Assembly: GCA_958510875.1 (NCBI GenBank)
Contig: OY294072.1
Span: 2,046,001 to 2,110,000, forward strand
Source of the DNA: Endomychus coccineus
Taxonomy: Eukaryota; Arthropoda; Insecta; Coleoptera; Endomychidae
Direction: 5' to 3'
DNA: 64,000 bases
The stretch's first letter is position 1, and every line of letters starts with the position of its first letter. Below, piece by piece: positions 14,401 to 27,414 of the stretch. The notes beneath the pieces were generated by a model, which worked only from the letters and a program-made list of their open reading frames with translations, was not told where the DNA came from and did no database searches. The position numbers and the translations under genes are program-made.

Positions 14401-17400
14401 TAAATCGATTTTAGAATTCACTTGGCTAAACGCGTACACTCCTGTATCTGAAGATGTCATATCTTCAGTTTTCGAGATAAACGCGACAATGCACGGAGCG
14501 AATGAATCGTCGATCTAGATGTTTTTATTGGGTATACTGAAATCGTCATAAGAACAGCTATCGACATGAACTATGGGTCGGGATGTTCAAAAATTAGTTT
14601 TGAATTCAAATCCGGGACTAAGAACCATTTTAGAATCCTCTTAGCTGAACGCGTACACTCCTGGATCTGAAGATGTCATACCTTCAGTTTTCGATATTAA
14701 CGCAACGATGTACAAAGCGGACGAATCGTCGATCCAGATGCTTACATTGGGAATACTCAAATCGTTGTTAGAACAGTCATCGACATGAACCATGGGTCGG
14801 GATATTCAGAAATATGTTTTGAATTTGAATCCAGAACGAAATACGATTTTAAAGTCCTCGTAGCTGTACGAGTACACTCCCGAATCTGAAGAAGTCATAT
14901 CTTCAGTTTTCGAGATTAATGCGACAAGGTACGAAGCGAGTGTATCGTCGATCTAGACATTTACATTGGGTATACTACAATCGTTATTAGAACAGCTATC
15001 GAGATGAAATATGGGTCGGGATGTTCAGAAATATGTTTTGATTTTGAATCCGGGATTAAAAATGATTCTAGAATTCTCTTGACTAAACGCGTATACTCCT
15101 GGTTCTGGTGATGTCATATCTTCAGTTTTCGAGATGAACGAGACAATGTACGGATCGAACGAATCGTCGATCTAGACATTCACATTGGGGATACTCAAAT
15201 CGTCATTGGAACAGCCATCGACATGACCTATTGGTCGGGATATTAGGAAATATGTTTTAAATTTGGATCCGGGACTGATTATGATTCTAGAATCCACGTA
15301 GCTGTACGCATGCACTCCTTAATCTGAAGATGACATATTTTCAGTTTTCGAGTGAAACGCGACAATGTACGAAGCGAACGAATCGTCGATCTAGACTTTC
15401 ACATTGGGTAAGCAAAATTGTTATTAGAATAGCTATTGACATGGACTACAGGTCGGGATGTTCAGAAATATGTTTTAAATTTGAATCCGGAATTAAAAAT
15501 GATTTCAGAATCCTCTTGGCTAAACGCGTAGACTCCTGGATCTGGAGATGTCATAACTTCAGTTTCAAAGATAAACGCGACAATGTACGAAGCGAATGAA
15601 TCGTCGATCTGGACGTTCACATTGGGTATATTGAAATCGTTATAAGAACAGCTATTGACATGAACTATGGGTCGTTATGTTCAGAAAAATGTTTCAAATA
15701 TGAATCCGGGACAAAAAAATGATTTCAGAATTCTCTTGGGTGAACGCGTAGACTCCTGGATCTGAAGATGTCATATCTTCAGTTTTCGAGATAAATGCGA
15801 CAATATACGAGGCGAATTAATCGACGATCTAGATGTTCACATTGGGTATACTAAAATTGTTATAAGAACAGCTATTGACATGAACTATTGGTCGGGATAA
15901 TCAGAAATATGTTTTAAATTTGAATCCGAGACTAAAACTAATTCTAAAATCTTTTTGGATGGACGCGTACACTCCTGAAACTGAAGATGTCATATCTTCG
16001 GTTTCCGAGATGAACTCGACAATGTACGAGGCGAATGAATCGTCGATTCATTTGGTATACTGAAATCGTTATTAGAATAGCTAATGACATAAACTATGGG
16101 TCGAGATGTTCAGAAGTATGTTTCAAATTTGAATCCGGGGTTTCAAATTGACTTCAGAATCCTCTTGGCTAAGCGCGTACACTTCTGAATCTGAAGATGT
16201 CATATCTCCAGTTCTCGAGATGAACGCGACAATGTACGAAGCAAATGAATCATCGATCTAGACGTTTACATTGGGTATACTGAAATCGTTTTAAGAACAG
16301 CTATTGACATGAACTATGTGTCGGGATGTTCAGAAATATGTTTTAAATTTGAATCCGGGACTAAGAATGATTTCAGAATCCTCTTGGCTAAACGCGTACA
16401 CTCCTGGATCTGGAGATGTCATAACTTCAGTTTTCAATATAAACGCGAAAATGTACGTAGCGAATGAATCGTTGATCTGGACGTTTACATTGGGTATACT
16501 AAAATCGTTATAAGAAAAGCTATTGACATGAACTATGGGTCGTGATGTTTAGAAAATTGTTTCAAATATGAATCCGGGACAAAAAATGATTTCAGAATTC
16601 TCTTGGGTGAACGCGTAGACTCCTGGATCTGAAGATGTCATATCTTCAGTTTTTGAGATGAACGCGACAATATACGAGGCGAATGAATCGTCGATCTAGA
16701 CGTTCACATTGGGTATACTAAAATCGTTATAAGAACAGCTATTGACATGAACTGAGGGTCGAGATAATCAGAAATATGTTTTAAATTTGAATCCGGGACT
16801 AAAACTGATTTTAGAATAGTTTCGGGTGAACGCGTACACTCCTGAAACTGAAGATGTCATATCTTCGATTCCCGAGATGAACTCAACAATGTACGAGGTG
16901 AATGAATCGTGGATCTAGACGTTTACATTGGGTATACTAAAATCGTTATAAGAACAGCTAATGTCATAAATTATGGGTTGGGATGCTCAGATATATGTTT
17001 CAAATTTGAATCCGTGACTTAAATCGACTTTAGAATTCTCCTGGCTATACGCGTACACTCATGGATCTGAAGATGTCATATCTTCAGTTTTCGAGATTAC
17101 CGCGACAATGTACGAAGCGAATAAATCGTCGATCTAGACGTTCACATTGAGTTCACTAAAATCGTTATAAAAACAGCTAATGACATAAATTATGGGTCAG
17201 GATGCTCAGAAATATGTTTCAAATCTGAATCCGTTACTTAAATCGATTTTAGAATTCACTTGGCTAAACGCGTACACTCCTGTATCTGAAGATGTCATAT
17301 CTTCAGTTTCCGAGATAAACGCGACAATGCACGGAGCAAATGAATCGTCGATCTAAATGTTTTTATTGGGTATACTGAAATCGTCATAAGAACAGCTATC

Positions 17401-20372
17401 GACATGAACTATGGGTCGGGATGTTCAAAAATTAGTTTTGAATTCAAATCCGGGACTAAGAACCATTTTAGAATCCTCTTGGCTGAACGCGTACACTCCT
17501 GGATCTGAAGATGTCATACCTTCAGTTTTCGAGATTAACGCAACGATGTACAAAGCGGACGAATCGTCGATCCAGATGCTTACATTGGGAATACTCAAAT
17601 CGTTGTTAGAACAGTCATCGACATGAACCATGGGTCGGGATATTCAGAAATATGTTTTGAATTTGAATCCAGAACGAAATACGATTTTAAAGTCCTCGTA
17701 GCTGTACGAGTACACTCCCGAATCTGAAGAAGTCATATCTTCAGTTTTCGAGATTAATGCGACAAGGTACGAAGCGAGTGTATCGTCGATCTAGACATTT
17801 ACATTGGGTATACTACAATCGTTATTAGAAAAGCTATCGAGATGAAATATGGGTCGGGATGTTCAGAAATATGTTTTGATTTTGAATCCGGGATTAAAAA
17901 TGATTCTAGAATTCTCTTGACTAAACGCGTATACTCCTGGTTCTGGTGATGTCATATCTTCAGTTTTCGAGATGAACGAGACAATGTACGGATCGAACGA
18001 ATCGTCGATCTAGACATTCACATTGGGGATACTCAAATCGTCATTGGAACAGCCATCGACATGACCTATTGGTCGGGATATTAGGAAATATGTTTTAAAT
18101 TTGGATCCGGGACTGATTATGATTCTAGAATCCACGTAGCTGTACGCATGCACTACTTAATCTGAAGATGACATATTTTCAGTTTTCGAGAGAAACGCGA
18201 CAATGTACGAAGCGAACGAATCGTCGATCTAGACTTTCACATTGGGTAAGCAAAATTGTTATTAGATTAGCTATTGACATGGACTACAGGTCGGGATGTT
18301 CAGAAATATGTTTTAAATTTGAATCCGGAATTAAAAATGATTTCAGAATCCTCTTGGCTAAACGCGTAGACTCCTGGATCTGGAGATGTCATAACTTCAG
18401 TTTCAAAGATAAACGCGACAATGTACGAAGCGAATGAATCGTCGATCTGGACGTTCACATTGGGTATATTGAAATCGTTATAAGAACAGCTATTGACATG
18501 AACTATGGGTCGTTATGTTTAGAAAAATGTTTCAAATATGAATCCGGGACAAAAAAATGATTAGAGAATTCTCTTGGGTGAACGCGTAGACTCCTGGATC
18601 TGAAGATGTCATATCTTCAGTTTTCGAGATAAATGCGACAACATACGAGGCGAATTAATCGACGATCTAGATGTTCACATTGGGTATACTAAAATTGTTA
18701 TAAGAACAGCTATTGACATGAACTATTGGTCGGGATAATCAGAAATATGTTTTAAATTTGAATCCGAGACTAAAACTAATTCTAAAATCTTTTTGGATGG
18801 ACGCGTACACTCCTGAAACTGAAGATGTCATATCTTCGGTTTCCGAGATGAACTCGACAATGTACGAGGCGAATGAATCGTCGATTCATTTGGTATACTG
18901 AAATCGTTATAAGAATAGCTAATGACATAAACTATGGGTCGAGATGTTCAGAAGTATGTTTCAAATTTGAATCCGGGGTTTCAAATTGACTTCAGAATCC
19001 TCTTGGCTAAACGCGTACACTTCTGAATCTGAAGATGTCATATCTCCAGTTTTCGTGATAAACGCGACAGAGTACGAAGCGAACGAGTCGCCGATCTAGA
19101 TGTTTACATTGCGTATACTAAAATCGTTATTAGAACAGCCATCGACATGAACAAGAAGTCGTTATGTTCAGAAACATAGTTCAAATTTAAATTTAAATGC
19201 ATACACTCCTGAATCTGAAGATGTCATATCTTCAGTTTTCGAGATAAACGCGACAATGCACGGAGCGAATGAATCGTCGATCTAGATGTTTACATTGGGT
19301 ATACTAAAATCGTCATGAGAACAGCTACCGACATGAACTATGGGTCGGGATGTTCAAAAATTAGTTTCAAATTCGAATCCGGGACTAAGAGTTATTTTAG
19401 AATCCTCTTTGCTGAACGCATACACTCCTGGATCTGAAGATGACATATCTTCAGTTTTCGAGATTAACGCAACGACGTTCGGAGCTAGAGAATCGTCGAT
19501 CTAGACATTTACATCGGTTAAACTAAAATCGTTATTAGAACAGCTATCGACATGAAATATGGGTCGGGATGTCCAGAAATATGTTTTAAATTTGAGTCCG
19601 GGATTAAAATGATTCTAGAATTCTCTTGGCCAAACGCGTACATTCCTGGATCTGAAGATGTCATATCTTCAGTTTTCGAGCTGAACGAGACAATGTACGA
19701 AGCGAACGAATCGTCGATCTGGACATTCACATTAAGTATACTTAAATCGTAGCGAACGAATCGTCGACCTAGACGTTCACATTGGGGATACTCAAATCGT
19801 CATTGGAACAGCTATCGACATGACCTATTGGTCGGGATATTAGGATATATGTTTTAAATTTGAATCCGGGACTCATTATTATTCTAGAATCCTCGTAGCT
19901 GTACGCAGTTTTCGAGATAAACGCGACAATGTACGAAGCGAACGAATCGTCGATCTAGACATTCACATTGGGTATACAAAATCGTTATTAGAACAGCTAT
20001 CGACATGAAACATAGGTCGGGATGTTCAGAAATATGTTTTGAATTTGAATCTGGGATTAAAAATGATTTTAGAATACTCTTGGCTAAAAGCGTACACTCC
20101 TGGATATGAAGATGTCATATCTTCAGTTTTTGAGTTAAACGAGACAATGTACGAAGCAAACGAATCGTCGATCTAGACATTCAAATTGAGTATACTGAAG
20201 TCGTAGCGAACGAATCGTCGAACTAGACGTTCACATTGGGTATACTCAAATCGTCATCAGAACAGCCATCGACATGAACTATTTGTTGGGATATTCAGAA
20301 ATATGTTTCTGACTTTGAATCCGGGACTAAATATGATTTTAGAATCCTTGTAGCTGAACGCATACACTCCTG
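11401..20372. repeat. Higher-order repeat, copy 2
   Basis: Second copy of the long unit. Relative to copy 1 it lacks ~76 bp near 11820 and a few tens of bp near 19185, and it carries roughly two additional monomers between about 19590 and 20020. It contains its own pair of 13-monomer blocks, 13368-16204 and 16205-19053, so the internal duplication predates duplication of the long unit. Confidence 0.93.
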
Positions 20373-21260
20373 AATCTGGAGATGTCATATCTCCAGTTTT
20401 CGAGATAAACGCGACAATGTACGAAGCGAACGAATCGTCGATCTAGACATTTACATTGGGTATACAAAATTGTTATTAGAACAGCTATTGACATGAACTA
20501 TGGGTCGAGATGTTCAGAAATATGTTTTAAATTTGAATCGAAGACTAAAAATGATGTCGGAATCCTCTTGGCTAAACGAGTAAACTCCTGGATCTGAAGA
20601 TGTCATATCTTCAGTTTTTGGAATAAACGCGACAATCTACGAAGCGAATTTATCGTCGATCTAAGAGTTTACATTGAGTATACTAAAATCGTTATAAGAA
20701 CAGTAATTGACATGGACTATGGGTCGAGATGTTCAGAAATATGTTTCAGATCTGAATCCGGGACTAAAAATGATTTTAAAATACTCCTGTCTACACGCGT
20801 ACACTCCTGGATCTGAAGAAGTCATACCTTCAGTTTCCGAGATAAACGCGACAATGCACGGAGCGAATGAATCGTCGATCTAGATGTTTACATTGGGTAT
20901 ACTAAAATCGTCATGAGAACAGCTACCGACATGAACTATGGGTCGGGATGTTCAAAAATTAGTTTTAAATTCGAATCCGGGACCACGAGTTATTTTAGAA
21001 TCCTCTTTGCTGAACGCATACACTCCTGGATCTGAAGATGTAATATCTTCAGTTTCCGATATTAACGCAACGATGTACGAAGCGGACGAGTCGTCGATTC
21101 AGTGTTTACATTGGGTCTAGTCAAATTGTTATTAGAACAGTCATCGACATGAACTGTGGGTCGGCATATTCAGAAATATTTTTCAAATTTGAATCCAGGA
21201 CAAAATAGGATTTTAGAATCCTCGTAACTGAACGCGTACACTCCTGAATCTGAAGGAGTC
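20373..21260. repeat. Higher-order repeat, partial copy 3
   Basis: Starts with the same dyad variant as 2772 and 11401 and follows the same variant order: the 'ggaataaacgcgacaatc' monomer, then the 'gaagaagtcatacc' monomer, then the 'tcgattcagtg' monomer. After about 21260 the order departs from copies 1 and 2. It is more diverged from the other two than they are from each other. Confidence 0.8.
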
Positions 21261-21917
21261 ATACCTTCAGTTCCCGAGATAAACGCAACAATGCACGAAG
21301 CGAATGAATCGTTGATCTAGACGTTTACATTGGGTATACTCAAATCGTTATAAGAACAGCTATCGACATGAACTATGGTTCGGGATGTTCAGAAATATGT
21401 TTTGAATTCGAATCCGGGACTGAAAATGATTTTAGAATCCTCTTGGCTGAACGCGTAGACTCCTGGACCTGAAGATGTCATATCTCGAGTTTTCGAGATA
21501 AACGCCACATTGTACGAAGCGAACGAGTCGTCAATCTGGACGTTCACATTGGGTATACTCAAATCGTTATTAGATCAGCTATCGGCATGAACTATTAGTC
21601 GGGATGTTCTGAAATATGTTTCAAATGTGAATCCGGGACTAAAAATGATTTCAAAATCCTCTTGACTGAACGCGTACACTCCTGGATCTGAAGATGTCAT
21701 ATCTTCAGTTTTCGAGATAAACGCGACAATTTACAAAGCGAACGAATCGTGGATCTAGACGTTTACATAGGGTATACTTAAATCGTTGTTAGAACAGCTA
21801 TCGACATGAACTTTGAGTCGGTATGTTCAGAAATATGTTTTAAATTTGAGTCTGGGACTAAAAATGATTTTAGAATTCTCTTAGCTGAACGCGTACACTC
21901 CTGGATCTGAAGATGTC

Positions 21918-22182
21918 TGTTTCTATGTTCTGTTATATATATATTATATATTATTTTCATATGCATTCATAGAACATTATATTAATTTTAATCTAGTAGT
22001 TGTTATTCGTTGCTAGGAAAATTTGTTGAGAATTATATACCTTCACTTTTTCATAATTTTATGTAATCATCGTTCATATCAAATTTAGAATAAATCATAT
22101 AATCTCAAGTTTCAATTGATTATCTCAAAAGCGTTAACAGAATAGTGATTCGATAAGCTTGAACACGAACAACATTCATACA
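21918..22182 (+). repeat. 5' LTR of BEL/Pao element
   Basis: Begins TGTTTCTATG and ends ACATTCATACA. The same sequence recurs at 27161-27414 in direct orientation. The 5' copy has extra TA dinucleotides near 21935-21955. Confidence 0.95.
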
Positions 22183-22200
22183 TGGTCCTTCGGAGCGGGA
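22183..22200 (+). promoter_or_regulatory. Primer binding site
   Basis: TGGTCCTTCGGAGCGGGA begins directly after the 5' LTR. The TGG start complements a tRNA 3' CCA. The primer tRNA species was not determined. Confidence 0.75.
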
Positions 22201-22364
22201 TTTGAGTGCTAATCAAATTTCAAGAAAATTGATTGATAGTGGTCGCAATAACAATTCATTCCCATAAAGTAATCTTCAGGTGAATCTTTAATTATTTTCT
22301 TGTATATTCACAATTCATTCATTTCAATTGTCTGTATTTGTGCTAGTGGTGTATACAATTCATC

Positions 22365-23484
22365 ATGCAAAATATCAATTCTGAAAAATCAATAACTAAA
22401 CTTGTTCAAAGTCGTACAATTTTAAAATCAAAAATGAAGAAATTAAAATCTTTTGTCGATTCAGTTTCTTATTCGTTAATTGAATTAAAAGATCGAGTCA
22501 TTTTGAATCATCTCTGGATCAGTATAATAAAACAGAACTTGAAATTTATAATCGTGATTCTTCAAGAAGCGGATCTTTTTGAAACAAATTATTTTAAACT
22601 ATCAAGTGAGATTAAATCTATTTTAATAGCTTAATCTTCTATCGAAAACAATGTCAGTAACAATCCAGTTATGCAAAGCAAAGCCATAAGGCTTCCTGAA
22701 GTTACTCTGCCACAGTTCAATGGTGGTTATGACAATTGGTTATCTTTTCATGCAACTTTCAAGTCACTGATTCATGAGAATGAAGTTCAATTGAAAAATT
22801 TCATTATTCAAAATCAGCACTAAAGGGTGAAGCAAGCATGGTCCACTACTCTTTGGAAATTTCAAGCGCCAATTACGAGGCTGCTTGGAATCTTGTATTA
22901 AATAGATATGGAGAGAGCATTCATTGGTCAAAAACACATGCAAGGTTTAAGTGATTTTCCAATAATTACTAAAGAGAATTATTCAGAATTGCGTCAAATG
23001 CTTGATGGTCTGGTTAAACATTCCGAAGCATTGCAATTATTGGATCAAAACAATTGAGATACATTAGTTATTTTCTCAATTTCTCGTAAATTAGACGCAT
23101 CCACAATGCGATCTTGGAATGAAAATTCATCTCAATTCATTAACCCAAAATAAGAGCATTTCTTTGATTTTTTGTCAGATAATTGCAAACTATTGAATAA
23201 AAGCCACAGTGAAAACTTCAAATAAAAGAAATGTTTTTAATTCACATAAAAAATCACTTTCTCTTGTATCTATAAATGAAGTAAATCATTGTCCCATTTG
23301 TAGACAATCACATTTAATCTATTACTGCGATACATTTCTAAAATTAAATGTTGAAGAAAGGATTAAGTCCACCAAATCAAAGGGCTTGGGTTTAAATCGC
23401 ATTCGTGCAAATCATACAATAAGCAATAGCAGATACAGCAAATGCAAAAATGTAATAAACAGCACAATTCTTTGTTACACATAG
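22365..23484 (+). pseudogene. BEL/Pao gag, disrupted
   Basis: The gag start lies at 22365 in a Lys/Ser-rich N-terminal segment of about 89 codons that ends at a stop. The next part, in other frames, contains 'LPQFNGGYDNW' near 22710-22740, typical of the gag region of such elements. The 3' part, 23209-23484, carries a BEL-type zinc knuckle (CPICRQSHLIYYC, spacing CX2CX3HX4C) for RNA packaging. Several stops and frameshifts separate the pieces, so no complete gag can be made. Confidence 0.85.
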
Positions 23485-23759
23485 AATCGGTTTCAGATCA
23501 TCAGCCATCTCAATTACCTGTTGGAACTACGGTTCCTATTAGCAATCATAATGAGAATCCTTTTGCATATACTGCAGCACTATTATCGACTGCTATAGTT
23601 CATGTCCGTGATAAGAGTGGACAATTTCAGAATTGTCGTGTCCTGCTAGATTCTGGTTCACAAACTAACTTCATTACTGAAGATTGTGTAAAGCGTTTTG
23701 GTTTATCCTATAAGAATGTAAATATACCAATAACAGGCATGAATAAATCTAGATGTTAG
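23442..23759 (+). pseudogene. BEL/Pao aspartic protease fragment
   Basis: Contains 'VLLDSGSQTNFI', the active-site loop of retropepsin-like proteases, preceded by 'VHVRDKSGQ'. It overlaps the end of the gag fragment in another frame and stops at 23759. The rest of the protease domain continues from 23776 in a different frame ('GGIDILIGVELF'). Confidence 0.85.
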
Positions 23760-23775
23760 CGCAATTGTTAACATA

Positions 23776-24934
23776 TTGATCCAGCCGAAATTCAATAAAT
23801 ATCGAAACAATATTAATTGTTTGATTTTGCAAAGTATTACACAAAACTTACCTACTATAACTATTGATAAAAGTTTGTTCCAAATCCCTAAAAATTTAAC
23901 TCTAGCAGATCCAGAATTTTACAAATCTGGCGGTATAGACATTTTGATAGGGGTTGAATTATTCTATGATCTTTTATGTGTTGGTCAAATAAAGTTCAAC
24001 AAAACACAACCTTGTCTACAAAAAACACATTTCGGTTGGGTAGTGTCTGGAAATATATCAACTAAATATTCATATACAGCTATTACAGCATGTAATGCAA
24101 CTTTTCACAATATAAACAATAACATCTCGAAATTTTGGGATTTGGAACACATCACTGAGCATTCGATTCTAACAAAGGAAGAGAGTGATTGTGAAAGTCA
24201 TTTCATGAAAATTTTTAGACGTAATTCTAGAGGGAGATTAACGGTTTCATTAACAATTAAGGATAATGTTTCTTTGGGCGATTCAAAACAGGTGGCTATA
24301 CAGCGTTTACATTCATTGGATAAAAAGCTCAATAAGGATTCTTGCACAAAATCAGAATATTCCAGATTTCTGAAGGAATATGAGGCCCTGGGTCACATGT
24401 TTCGGGTCACACATAATAATTCATCGGAACCAAATGTTTGTTTTTATTTACCACATCACTTTGTGATAAAGGAAACGAGCACAACAAGAAAACTCAAAGT
24501 AGTTTTCGACGGTTCACAAAATCTGATAATGAGAAATCGTAACCTTTTTTCAATATTAATTAGATTTCGAACTCATGGAATAGGTCTCATAAGCGACGTG
24601 GAAAAAATGTATTAGGACTTTTACGTTAACGATCTTGTGACAGGCGTTAACTCGTTGAGGGAAGCATTAGGATTGCATGAACAGTTATCAAAGATATTGA
24701 TTGGCGGCGGGTTTCCACTCAGAAGGTGAGCCTCTAATTCAGCCGAGGGAACAGATTATCTACATGGTGAGGCTCACCGCAATTTTGATTTTGATGAAAA
24801 TTCAACGTGTAAGACACTCGGAATCAATTGGTCAACGACTACTGCTGAGTTCTTTCATTTATATCAACATACTATCAAAAAGAAAACTACTAAAAGAACA
24901 TTGTCAGCAATTGCTCAAATATTTGACCTATTGA
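23776..24934 (+). pseudogene. BEL/Pao protease C-terminus and truncated reverse transcriptase
   Basis: Open from 23776 to 24615. It starts with the C-terminal protease region, then the linker and RT N-terminus ('CFYLPHHFVIKE', 'KLKVVFDGS'), and reaches the motif-A area ('LISDVEKMY'). A stop follows, and the next readable RT motif is 'YVNDLVTG' only about ten codons later. Roughly ninety residues of palm and fingers expected between these motifs are missing. The catalytic YxDD-type box has N in place of the first D. Polymerase function is lost on both counts. Confidence 0.88.
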
Positions 24935-25996
24935 GATTGTTTGGACCTGTGATAATAATTGCCAGAATTATCATGCAAAGGTTATGGTATTCAAATTTAG
25001 ATTGGGATGAAACGATTCAGATTGACCTACACACCAAATGGCAAAGATATCAATCATATTTGAAATTAATAAATGATGTACGCAAACCAAGGTATATTCG
25101 TTATTACAGTATTATAGAAATTCATGGTTTCTGTGATGCTAGAGAAAAGGCATATGGAGCATGCATCTATATGCGTTGTTTTGATGGTACTGACAATTAC
25201 ACATCTAACGTAATTTGTGCAAAATCTAGAGTAGCTCCGATGAAGGCTATTACCTAGGCTGGAGCTTTGTGGATCATCATTGTTATCTGAACTTATGAAT
25301 AAAACAATGAGCATTTTGAATGTCCATTCAACAAACGTATTTCCTTCTAGTGATTCGACAATATGTTTAGCATGGATAAAATCCAACAGCAAATCATGGA
25401 AAACATTCGTTTCAAATCGAATAGGTGAAATTCAGCAGATAACTGAAACAAATAATTGGTATCATGTTTCATCTGAGGATAATCCAGCTGACATATTGTC
25501 TAGAGGTATATCTACCAGGGATTTTCTAAATTCATCTTTATGGTGGGAAGGTCCTGCCTGGTTTTCAAAAGATGTTTCATATTGGCCAGTGCAACCGCAA
25601 GTAATTTCAAACTCAGAACTTCCCGAATATAAGGCCATATCCTTTCTAGCTACATCGTTAGAACTAGAATGGGATATATTTGGTAAATTTTCTATTTTTA
25701 CAATGCTCATCAGAGTATCAGCGTACTGTATGCGATTTGTTTCAAATTCAAAAAATATTTCCAAACAAACTGGACATTTGACAAAATTAGAACTGGACAC
25801 AGCCAATTTCAGTTTAATAAAATACATTCAGGATAGAATTTTCAAATCAGAATATCATAAATTAGCATTAGGCTACCCTATAAATTCGAGGAGTTTAATT
25901 TTACCTTCAAATCCATTTTTGGATTCAATCGGAATTATAAAAGAAGGGGGAAGGCTACGAAATGTCACAATCCCTTATTCTCAAAAACATCCATGA
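24901..25996 (+). pseudogene. BEL/Pao RT connection, RNase H and start of integrase
   Basis: Two overlapping frames. 24901-25257 has the connection region ('AQIFDLLRLFGPV') and RNase H entry ('IHGFCDAREKAYGAC'). 25280-25996 has the RNase H end ('HVSSEDNPADILSRG') and the BEL-typical 'LWWEGPAWF', ending near the integrase N-terminus ('KEGGRLRN'). A stop near 25257 and a frame change separate them. Confidence 0.87.
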
Positions 25997-27150
25997 TTAT
26001 TACCTTCAAATCATATATTCAGTGATTTGCTAATAAAACATGAGCATATCAAAAATCCACATTCAGGAGGGAGAGTACGTTATCATCTATAAGATCAAAA
26101 TATTGGATAATAAATGGAAGGAATGCAGTCAAAAAGTGATCAGAAAGTGCATAAAATGTTTTCGAGCAAGACCTTAATTGCTTCAACCTTTAATGGCTGA
26201 TTTGCCTTCACATTGAGTTCAACAAATTCGACCATTCATTAATTCTGGTGTTGACTTCGGGGGTCATTTGTATATCAAACAAGGATTTAGAAAATCTAAG
26301 CAATTAGTTGAAATATATTCTGCGGTATTTGTATGATTTGCTACTAAGGCTATGCATATTGAATTAGTTGCAGATTTAACTGCAGAATCATTCTCAGCTA
26401 GTTTCCAAAGGTTCATGGTTCGAAGAGGTAAGATAGCGAACATATATTCAGATAATGCAACTAATTTTACAGGGGTGTTAAGAGAATTGTTGGAACTCTT
26501 AAAACAATCAAATGATAATACATTGACTTCTTCGTTATCTGAAGATGGAATCAATTGACATTTCATTCCCCCTAGATCACATCATTCTGGAGGATTGTGG
26601 AAGGCAGCAATTGAATCAGTGAAAAAACATTCAAATAGACTGGGTACTTCAAAATTTGAACCTCACATTGATTGAATTGTATGCATTGTTGGTACAGATA
26701 AAAGCAATATTGAATTCTCATCCTTTATCTGCTCTTTCATCTGATTCTTATGATCAAAATTATTTAACTCCTGCTCATTTCATAATCGGAGATTCACTTA
26801 CAACTCATTCTGAACCTGATATCACTCATTTAAAAATAAATACATTATCATTTTTGGTGCCGTTGGCACAAGGAATATTTGAATAATTTACAACAACGCA
26901 GTGAATAGAGAGTTACATCTGGATATCATGTAGAAATAGGACAGTTAGTTGTTGTTAAAGAAGATAATGTCTCTCCAATGGAATGGATTTTAGGTCGTGT
27001 TCAAGAAGTTCATCCTGGAAGTGATGGTGTTGTTTGGGCGGTTACAATTATGACGAAATTTGGAGCTATTAGGCGGGTAATTGTTAAAATTGCAATTCTG
27101 CCTTCAGAGAGTCATTATTATAAATACGTTAGAGAGCTAGAGCTTTCAAG
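25997..27150 (+). pseudogene. BEL/Pao integrase, disrupted
   Basis: Integrase pieces in order across several frames: zinc-binding remnants ('HEHIKNPHSGG', 'CIKCF'), catalytic core with 'SGVDFGG' (first D), 'IYSDNATNFTG' (second D, 26352-26558) and 'GGLWKAAIESVK' (E). Then come 'LTLIELYALLVQIKAILNS' (26656-26886) and the C-terminal domain with 'MEWILGRVQEVHPG' (26978-27223). All three catalytic residues are visible, but stops at several points prevent a continuous protein. Confidence 0.87.
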
Positions 27151-27160
27151 GCGCGCGGTA

Positions 27161-27414
27161 TGTTTCTATGTTCTTTTATATATTATTTCCATATGCATTC
27201 ATAGAACATTATATCAATTTTAATCTAGTAGTTGTTATTAGTTGCTAGGAAAATTTGTTGACAATTATATAACTTCACTTTTTCATATTTTTATGTAATC
27301 ATCGTTCATATCAAATTTGGATTAAATCATATAATCTCAAGTCTCAATTAAATATTCCAAAAGCGCTTACAGAATAGTGTTTTGACAATCGTGAACACGA
27401 ACAACATTCACACA
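27161..27414 (+). repeat. 3' LTR of BEL/Pao element
   Basis: Direct repeat of 21918-22182, beginning TGTTTCTATG and ending ACATTCACACA, followed by the target duplication ATGTC and resumed satellite. The G-rich ggcgcgcggta just upstream may be the polypurine-type priming site, but it is not a clean purine tract. Confidence 0.95.

Larger units (their letters stand above)
2229..21917. repeat. 219-bp satellite array, left block
   Basis: About 90 head-to-tail monomers. The period was measured from successive copies of 'tcgtcgatctag' and is close to 219 bp. Landmarks in order are 'gaacagctatcgacatgaac', 'gggtcgggatgttcag', 'aatttgaatccggga', 'gaacgcgtacactcctg', 'gatgtcatatcttcag', 'aaacgcgacaatgtacgaag' and 'tacattgggtatact'. 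No transposon interrupts these 19.7 kb. The block is organised into long higher-order repeats and ends at the target site of the BEL/Pao insertion, whose ATGTC duplication is 21913-21917. Short open frames inside monomers are not genes. Confidence 0.97.
21918..27414 (+). mobile_element. BEL/Pao LTR retrotransposon, full-length but inactive
   Basis: A 5497-bp element bounded by LTRs of 265 and 254 bp and flanked by the perfect 5-bp target duplication ATGTC (21913-21917 and 27415-27419), interrupting a satellite monomer. The family call rests on the gag knuckle CX2CX3HX4C, a DSGSQ protease, the 'KETSTTRKLKVVFDGS' RT entry motif, the 'HGFCDA' RNase H motif and the 'GVDFGG/SDNATNF' integrase motifs, all in BEL/Pao order. 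Reading frames are broken repeatedly, the RT core is deleted and the RT box reads YVND, so it cannot be autonomous. The LTRs differ by small indels and substitutions, so the insertion is not recent. Confidence 0.95.

Noticed and set aside
2229..21917. CENP-B box in the satellite
   Set aside because: 'ttcgaatccggga'-type phrases resemble parts of the box but the spacing between TTCG and CGGG is wrong.
2157..21966. Many 60-90-codon open frames on both strands in the left array
   Set aside because: They repeat once per monomer or per higher-order unit, have no domain motifs and end at satellite-encoded stops, so they are by-products of the 219-bp repeat.
25462..25827. Minus-strand frame of 121 codons in the BEL/Pao element
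   Set aside because: Antisense to the RNase H/integrase region, which carries family motifs on the plus strand.
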